NCBI GenBank assembly: GCA_964486825.1
Contig: CAZAQS010000080.1
Coordinates: 1 to 18,619 of the forward strand
Direction: 5' to 3'
DNA length: 18,619 nucleotides
Origin: CAZAQS01 sp964486825
Lineage (GTDB): Bacteria > Chloroflexota > Anaerolineae > Anaerolineales > UBA4823
Part shown: one piece after another, positions 13,884-18,619 of the stretch
Position numbering within the stretch: the stretch's first letter is position 1
Layout: every line of letters starts with the position of its first letter
Notes under the pieces: generated by a model
What the model was told of the DNA's origin: nothing
The model's database searches: none
What the model saw: the letters and a program-made list of their open reading frames with translations, nothing else
Position numbers and translations under genes: made by a program

Positions 13884-14809
13884 AAAAAGTTACAACAAAA
13901 CCTAAATATTTCTCTTTCACCCGCTACCTGGAAACGAAGAAGGGTGTCGACGACCGGGCCATTAATGAAAAGGTATGGGCGGATTTAGCTGAAGCGATCA
14001 ACAGGCGAAGCGGTTTGAGAGTTTTAGAGATTGGGGCAGGCACCGGCTCGATGCTAGAACGGTTAATATCTGCTAACCTGCTTCCGCAAGCCTCATATAC
14101 CGGGCTCGACCTCTCCTCCGAGAATACCAGGTATGCCATTTCAAGCCTTCCAGCCTGGGCTAATAGGAACGGCTTCCAGGTCAATGAAACTGCACATGGC
14201 TGCTTTTCCCTGGAAAAATATTCTCAACACGTTTCAGTAGAATTTGAAACTGCGGATGTCCTAGATTTCGTGGAACAAGCCGGCAATTGGCAGAATTACG
14301 ACCTGCTTGTTGCACACGCCTTCCTGGACCTTGTTGATATCCCCCACCTGCTGCCCCGTTTATTCCGCCTGCTCGACCGCGAAGGTTTATTCTATTTTCC
14401 CATAAATTATGATGGCCTCACTGTACTGGAGCCCCAGATTGATGAAGATCTCGACCGCCAGGTACTTGCTCTATACCACGAAACGATGGACACACGCATA
14501 ACCGGAGGTCTACCTTCCGGGGATAGCCAGACCGGCCGGCATATTTTCAACCATATTCGAAAAGCTGGAGGGATGATCCTGGCAGCTGGATCTTCGGATT
14601 GGGTTATTTTTGCCGGAGAAAATGGCTATACTGAGGAAGAAGCTTACTTTTTGCACTTCATCATCCATACGATTTCAAATGCCTTACAAGGCCAGCCACA
14701 GCTCGACCGGCGGGCTTTTCAAGAGTGGATAAATGCGCGGCATGCCCAGATCGATTCATCTGAGCTGGTGTACATTGCTCACCAAATCGACCTCCTGGGA
14801 AAGATTTAA
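13880..14809 (+). CDS. Class I SAM-dependent methyltransferase
   Basis: 309 residues. SAM-binding motif I is VLEIGAGTGSM (48-58), with the strand-2 acid D77 in YTGLDLSS, an acidic/aromatic stretch ETADVLDF, and motif IV-like YDLLVAHAFLDLVD. A roughly 100-residue C-terminal part (EEEAYFLHFIIHTISNAL and on) is not part of the minimal fold and may form the substrate lid. The methyl acceptor cannot be assigned. Its first ATG lies inside the glycosyltransferase stop (ATGA), so the two are translationally coupled and probably act in one pathway. No terminator is evident in the 115 nt that follow. Confidence 0.87.
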   Translation: MKKVTTKPKYFSFTRYLETKKGVDDRAINEKVWADLAEAINRRSGLRVLEIGAGTGSMLERLISANLLPQASYTGLDLSSENTRYAISSLPAWANRNGFQVNETAHGCFSLEKYSQHVSVEFETADVLDFVEQAGNWQNYDLLVAHAFLDLVDIPHLLPRLFRLLDREGLFYFPINYDGLTVLEPQIDEDLDRQVLALYHETMDTRITGGLPSGDSQTGRHIFNHIRKAGGMILAAGSSDWVIFAGENGYTEEEAYFLHFIIHTISNALQGQPQLDRRAFQEWINARHAQIDSSELVYIAHQIDLLGKI

Positions 14810-14874
14810 GCCCTCATCGGAATGCAAACCCATATCCTCAAACTGAATAAAAAAACGATTGCCTATTCAATCCT

Positions 14875-14883
14875 TGGTACAAT
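14875..14883 (+). promoter_or_regulatory. Extended -10 promoter candidate for lspA-rluD-ltaE
   Basis: TGG-TACAAT fits the extended -10 pattern, with no convincing -35. Transcription would begin about 35 nt before the lspA start. Confidence 0.45.
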
Positions 14884-14924
14884 TGATGGGAATTTAACCG
14901 CAATAGAGTACTGGGAGATACACT

Positions 14925-15503
14925 TTGCTTAATCTGTCAAGAAAATATGGCTTATTGTTCTTCATAGCTGGGACAATTATCCTTTTTGATCAATGGACGA
15001 AGGCCTGGGTACGCAATAACATCCCCTTCGGGGAAATGTGGGCTCCGTTTTCAGGGTTAGAGGAATTTGTACGCATCGTGCATTGGAGAAACACCGGAGC
15101 AGCATTTGGTATGTTTCAAGATTTGAGTATTGTTTTCGCGGTGCTTGCCATTCTTGTATCGATTGCCATCATCTATTACTACCCTCGTATTCCTTATACG
15201 GATTGGCCATTGAGGTTAGCCTTAGGCCTGCAGTTAGGGGGAGCAATCGGCAACTTGATCGATCGAATTTTTATAGGCCACGTTACAGATTTCATCTCCT
15301 TTTTCAATTTTGCAGTATTTAATATCGCGGATGCTAGCATCTCGACAGGTGTTGCCGTGCTTGTAATCGGCGTTTGGATCAAGGATCGCCAACAGCCTGA
15401 AGGTCCTCCGAACCAGGATAAAGACAACCGACATGCCAACGATCAAAATGATTCAAGCTATGGTAAACGTGAAAGCCTCTCAGAGGAACATTGGGGTGAT
15501 TGA
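14925..15503 (+). CDS. lspA: Lipoprotein signal peptidase (signal peptidase II)
   Basis: Cleaves signal peptides of diacylated prolipoproteins at the outer face of the cytoplasmic membrane. 192 residues with four TM helices (about 9-25, 65-85, 96-112, 138-152). The family blocks are complete: FDQWTKAWV (21-29), RNTGAAFGMF (55-64), GAIGNLIDRIFIGHVTDF (106-123, catalytic D122) and FNIADASIS (132-140, catalytic D136). The start is TTG 14925: GGGAG lies 7 nt upstream and there is no ATG near the family's usual N-terminus. A hydrophilic 40-residue tail (153-192) extends beyond the last helix and is longer than in most homologues. Its end overlaps the rluD start by 8 nt. Confidence 0.95.
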   Translation: MLNLSRKYGLLFFIAGTIILFDQWTKAWVRNNIPFGEMWAPFSGLEEFVRIVHWRNTGAAFGMFQDLSIVFAVLAILVSIAIIYYYPRIPYTDWPLRLALGLQLGGAIGNLIDRIFIGHVTDFISFFNFAVFNIADASISTGVAVLVIGVWIKDRQQPEGPPNQDKDNRHANDQNDSSYGKRESLSEEHWGD

Positions 15504-16422
15504 TAACCAGATTCAACTGGAATATTCAGAAAAAGAGGCAAAACGGCTGGATAAGTTCCTGGTGGAGCGACTTCCAGCCTTTTCTCGTTCACGGCTACAA
15601 TCCTTGATCCGGGATGGAGCTGTAAACGTTAACGGAGTACAGGCGAAAAAAGCTGGACAAATTTTAGAGGGCGAAGCCACCATTTTGATCCAGGTCCCAG
15701 CATCTGATTCCGGAGAGATCCTGCCTGAGACCATACCGCTTAACATCGTATATGAAGACCAAAATATGATTGTAGTCAATAAGCCGGCAGGAATGGTTGT
15801 ACACCCGGCTGCCGGGCACACAACAGGCACGCTAGTGCATGCCCTGCTGGCCCATTCTCCAGATCTGGCAAGAATGGATAGCGAGTCTCGCCCTGGGATC
15901 GTTCATCGCCTTGATAAAAATACCTCTGGCCTGATCCTGATAGCTAAAAACGAATCAACGCATCGCTGGCTGCAAGATCAGTTTCGTGACAGAAAAGTCA
16001 AGAAGACGTATCTTGCCCTGGTCGATGGTCATCCGCCTACACCCAGTGGACGAATAGAGACGCCTATTGGACGCAGTCCAGCTTCTAGAAAGAAAATGGC
16101 CGTCGTCGTGCCACACAAGGGCCGCAGTGCCGTAACCGAATATCGCACGCTGGAGAAGTTCGACAAACACACTTTTCTAGAAGTTCACCCTATTACGGGG
16201 AGGATGCACCAGATCCGCATTCACCTTGATTTTATTGGCTGCCCCGTTGTTGGAGATACGGTTTATGGTTTTCATAAACCAACTCTTCCTCTGGAGCGGT
16301 ATTTCCTTCATGCCACCCGGCTGGTCATACACCTTCCCGGTGAAAGCCAACCCCGAACATTTGAATCAGAGTTGCCAGATGAACTCAATCAGGCCCTTCG
16401 AGAGATTCAAGAAAACCAATGA
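15496..16422 (+). CDS. rluD: RluD-family 23S rRNA pseudouridine synthase
   Basis: Isomerises uridines to pseudouridine in large-subunit rRNA (in E. coli RluD, helix 69). 308 residues. An S4 RNA-binding domain occupies about 15-62 (RLDKFLVERLPAFSRSRLQ, with GAVNVNGVQAKK), then the catalytic domain with NKPAGMVVHP (95-104) and HRLDKNTSGL (137-146), where D140 is the nucleophile, and the late motif GRMHQIRIHL. GTG 15496 is chosen because AGAGGA lies 8 nt upstream and the product then starts at the usual distance from the S4 domain; ATG 15433 would overlap lspA by 71 nt. Pairing of lspA with rluD is common in bacteria. The exact target uridines are inferred from family only. Confidence 0.93.
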   Translation: MIDNQIQLEYSEKEAKRLDKFLVERLPAFSRSRLQSLIRDGAVNVNGVQAKKAGQILEGEATILIQVPASDSGEILPETIPLNIVYEDQNMIVVNKPAGMVVHPAAGHTTGTLVHALLAHSPDLARMDSESRPGIVHRLDKNTSGLILIAKNESTHRWLQDQFRDRKVKKTYLALVDGHPPTPSGRIETPIGRSPASRKKMAVVVPHKGRSAVTEYRTLEKFDKHTFLEVHPITGRMHQIRIHLDFIGCPVVGDTVYGFHKPTLPLERYFLHATRLVIHLPGESQPRTFESELPDELNQALREIQENQ

Positions 16423-16431
16423 GGTTCAACG

Positions 16432-17469
16432 ATGGAATATGTAGATTTGCGATCTGATACAGTCACCCAACCAACTTCTCAAATGCGCGATGCGATGGCC
16501 CGGGCAGACGTTGGCGATGACGTCTACGGAGAAGACCCAAGCATTAATCGCTTGCAAGAGATGGCAGCCGGAATGGTCGGGAAGGAAGCAGGGCTTTTCG
16601 TCCCTTCAGGGACAATGGGAAACCTGGCTGCAGTTCTCGCCCATTGTGACCGGGGAGACGAGGTTATCCTGGGTAATAAATCCCACACTTTCCTTTATGA
16701 GGCAGGCGGCATCTCGGCTCTTGGGGGCGTTCATTCTCACCAGCTTCCAAACCAACCGGATGGGACAATCACCATCGAAGATTTTTGCGGTGCAGTCCGG
16801 TCCGACGATGCACATTTTCCCCGCTCGCGCTTGATCTGTCTGGAAAATACCCACAACCGCTGTGGCGGGGTTTCGATTTCCAGGCAATACACTGCGGCTG
16901 TAGGCGAAATCGCCCGCCAACATAAGCTTGCACTTCACCTGGATGGAGCCAGGATTTTTAACGCTGCCATAGATCAAGGTGTAACGGCTGCCGAGCTCGT
17001 AGAGCCGGCCGATTCGGTCACTTTCTGCTTGAGTAAAGCCCTGTGCGCGCCGGTGGGGTCTGTTTTATGCGGCAGTCATGAATTCATTGCCCTCGCCCAC
17101 CGCATCCGGAAGCAACTGGGAGGTGGAATGCGGCAGGCTGGGATTCTGGCAGCTGCTGGAATTGTCGCTCTTGATACGATGGTTGACCGGTTAGGAGAGG
17201 ACCATGCCAGGGCACGGTTGCTTGCTGAGGGTCTTTCTGAAGTCCCATGGCTGATTCTCGACCAGAATTCACCACAAACCAATATGGTGTTCATATCTCT
17301 GGATGAAAGCCTTCCCTTGAATGCTATACAAGCTGCCTCTAAGCTCGCCGATCGAAAAGTTTATGTAGGTGTGGTGGGGGAACGCCGTTTCCGGTTGGTT
17401 ACCCATTATTGGATAAAGGATGACGGCATCGAACGGGCGATAAAAGCATTCAAAAGCCTCATGCCTTGA
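16432..17469 (+). CDS. ltaE: Low-specificity L-threonine aldolase (PLP)
   Basis: Splits threonine or allo-threonine into glycine and acetaldehyde. 345 residues, normal length. Fold-type I PLP motifs: DLRSDTVTQPT (5-15) at the N-terminus, GDDVYGEDP (28-36), H85 in NKSHTF (stacks on the cofactor), LENTHNRCGG (137-146), HLDGARIFNAA (169-179, D171) and the Schiff-base lysine K202 in CLSKALCAPVGS. The start codon is 9 nt after the rluD stop; a GAGG formed partly by that stop lies 7 nt before ATG, so it is expressed with lspA-rluD. A housekeeping gene of glycine/threonine metabolism with no obvious link to the two upstream genes. Confidence 0.95.
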   Translation: MEYVDLRSDTVTQPTSQMRDAMARADVGDDVYGEDPSINRLQEMAAGMVGKEAGLFVPSGTMGNLAAVLAHCDRGDEVILGNKSHTFLYEAGGISALGGVHSHQLPNQPDGTITIEDFCGAVRSDDAHFPRSRLICLENTHNRCGGVSISRQYTAAVGEIARQHKLALHLDGARIFNAAIDQGVTAAELVEPADSVTFCLSKALCAPVGSVLCGSHEFIALAHRIRKQLGGGMRQAGILAAAGIVALDTMVDRLGEDHARARLLAEGLSEVPWLILDQNSPQTNMVFISLDESLPLNAIQAASKLADRKVYVGVVGERRFRLVTHYWIKDDGIERAIKAFKSLMP

Positions 17470-17571
17470 TTTCGGTTCCAAAACTGAAAGAAAACTGCAC
17501 AAGGTTTGGCAGTAATATGAGAATTTAATCACTAATCTGTAAAGTCAGTAGGAGGTACGGCTATTCCCCCA

Positions 17572-17580
17572 TGATATAAT
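17572..17580 (+). promoter_or_regulatory. Extended -10 promoter candidate for the recombinase-like gene
   Basis: TGA-TATAAT is a perfect extended -10 within the 211-nt spacer after ltaE and about 100 nt before ATG 17681. No -35 is convincing. The rest of the spacer shows no hairpin terminator or RNA gene. Confidence 0.55.
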
Positions 17581-17680
17581 AATTAAGGCTCTAAGGGGAG
17601 GGAGTAAATTACGATTTCATTCAGCTCAGGGATTCCGGTGGAAGGGTACATTCCATCTAGTGAGCGAGAGGACAGGTTGC

Positions 17681-18562
17681 ATGCAAGCAGAAATTTCGGC
17701 ATTTTTAGCCAGCCTGGAATCCCAATCCTCATATTCCCGGAGCACACGATTGGCCTACGGCACCGACCTGTGGCTTTTTTTTAACCATTTAGGTGAAACT
17801 CTTCAACGACCCCCTACCTTAGCAGATTTGAATACCCAGAATATTGCAGATTTTCTGGAGGCCGAGCGCCGGAATGGCCTTCGACTGAGTACTTTGCTTA
17901 GACGCAGGGCTAGCTTAAAAAGCTTCGAGCGCTATCTGATACAGAAAGGTTATATACAAGGTAACTTGACTTTGCCTGGGCTTTCGGTAATTGATAAATC
18001 AAGATTTAATCCACAAGAACAAACACAATGCCTTACGCCTCAGGAAATCAATGTCTTGAAGAATGAGTTGTCAGCATCGAAGAAACCCCTGGCTGTACGC
18101 GACTTCGCTATCCTGGTACTGCTGTTGGAAACCGGCCTGGCGGTAAGTAATCTGGTCGCGCTCGATCTGACCGACATTGACCTGTATTCCGGCTGCTTCC
18201 ATCTCACCCCCACCCAGGATCAAGATATGTGGTTATCTATGGGCGAATCGAGAGAGCCAATCCAGAAGTACATTGAGGATAGCCGGCCTGAATTGAACCC
18301 GGCCCATGGAGAACCGGCCTTGTTTATCAGCCAAAATGGCATCCGTATGAGCCGGCAGAGCATCTGGCAAATCTTACACAATTTAGGTAAGTCGACCAGG
18401 CTGCCAGTCAAAGTGTCTCCCCGCCTGATCCGCCATACTGCTGCACTGAATATGTCCCGGGACGGAAGGCCTATCTCGGAAATCCAGCGACTGCTCGGCC
18501 ATAGCAACCCGATGTCTACGAATGCTTTACTCCACCGCCTGGCAATCCACAATCCAATCTAG
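17681..18562 (+). CDS. Tyrosine-recombinase-fold protein lacking most catalytic residues
   Basis: 293 residues with the XerC/D layout: an N-terminal SAM-like core-binding domain (about 1-90, with YSRSTRLAYGTDLWLFFNHL) and a C-terminal catalytic fold (about 115-293). ETGLAVSNLVALDLTDID (150-167) is the box I region, but Arg I is A154. The beta-hairpin that normally carries the Lys has none (TPTQDQDMWL). Box II reads SPRLIRHTAA (246-255), keeping Arg II (R251) while the preceding His is R248. LLGH (271-274) is kept. The Tyr nucleophile position before the last His is L283. Strand exchange is therefore not expected; DNA binding is. ATG 17681 has AGAGGA 8 nt upstream; GTG 17660 is an alternative. 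The frame is intact and has its own promoter candidate, which argues against recent decay. Confidence 0.85.
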   Translation: MQAEISAFLASLESQSSYSRSTRLAYGTDLWLFFNHLGETLQRPPTLADLNTQNIADFLEAERRNGLRLSTLLRRRASLKSFERYLIQKGYIQGNLTLPGLSVIDKSRFNPQEQTQCLTPQEINVLKNELSASKKPLAVRDFAILVLLLETGLAVSNLVALDLTDIDLYSGCFHLTPTQDQDMWLSMGESREPIQKYIEDSRPELNPAHGEPALFISQNGIRMSRQSIWQILHNLGKSTRLPVKVSPRLIRHTAALNMSRDGRPISEIQRLLGHSNPMSTNALLHRLAIHNPI

Positions 18563-18619
18563 TATCCAAAACTCGTAGTTATATTGAATTCTGAAATGAG
18601 CGAATTTATAACAACCCAA

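Noticed and set aside
17660..18619. Integrated mobile element with an active integrase
   Set aside because: The recombinase-like protein lacks most catalytic residues, and no tRNA gene, direct-repeat att sites, transposase or phage gene is visible nearby.
18596..18619. Start of a further gene (ATG at 18596, eight codons to the window end)
   Set aside because: There is no ribosome site and too little sequence to tell a real start from chance.
1..18619. CRISPR array, tRNA or rRNA genes
   Set aside because: I saw no regularly spaced repeats, cloverleaf-like sequences or rRNA blocks on reading both strands; the T-box leader is the only structured RNA recognised.

Overview
The window reads as a fragment of a bacterial, probably Chloroflexota (Anaerolineae-like), draft or metagenome-assembled genome. 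This is inferred from a eukaryote-like (type 2) isoleucyl-tRNA synthetase under T-box control and from the mix of gene families; no rRNA or other marker confirms it. One stretch of exactly 100 N (3864-3963) is a scaffold gap, so linkage across it is not proven. Every gene but the first runs on the + strand, with frequent 1-8 nt overlaps typical of operons.

Layout. (1) 1-162, minus strand: N-terminus of an ECF sigma factor, cut by the window edge. (2) 262-3863: promoter, complete T-box riboswitch with an AUC (Ile) specifier and a terminator, then ileS. The IleRS has GVHH in place of the HIGH signature, a swap described for mupirocin-hyper-resistant IleRS2 enzymes. (3) 3964-4250: 3' fragment of a DUF4367-like protein, then a perfect 15-bp hairpin terminator. 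(4) 4270-9882: an envelope or lipid-flavoured group. It holds an ABC-2 exporter (ATPase and permease), a membrane-anchored endonuclease/exonuclease/phosphatase-family protein, an extended CDP-alcohol phosphatidyltransferase, a flippase-like lysylphosphatidylglycerol-synthase TM protein, and a small 4-TM protein.

(5) 9975-14809: the most interesting block. It encodes GTP cyclohydrolase II (ribA), a stand-alone RibD-type reductase without the deaminase domain, a medium-chain dehydrogenase lacking the catalytic-zinc Cys, a PTPS/QueD-fold protein that keeps the zinc His triad but has lost the catalytic Cys and His, a GT4 glycosyltransferase and a SAM methyltransferase. RibA and the reductase alone could serve riboflavin. 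Tight linkage to the four other genes suggests instead a specialised GTP-derived pyrimidine or pteridine product that is glycosylated and perhaps methylated. This is a hypothesis, and my candidate for an undescribed system.

(6) 14925-17469: housekeeping operon lspA-rluD-ltaE (lipoprotein signal peptidase, 23S rRNA pseudouridine synthase, threonine aldolase). (7) 17681-18562: a tyrosine-recombinase-fold protein, intact as a reading frame, that lacks Arg I, the Lys, the first His and the nucleophilic Tyr, so probably a DNA-binding pseudoenzyme. Extended -10 (TGnTAnAnT) promoter candidates precede blocks 5, 6 and 7.
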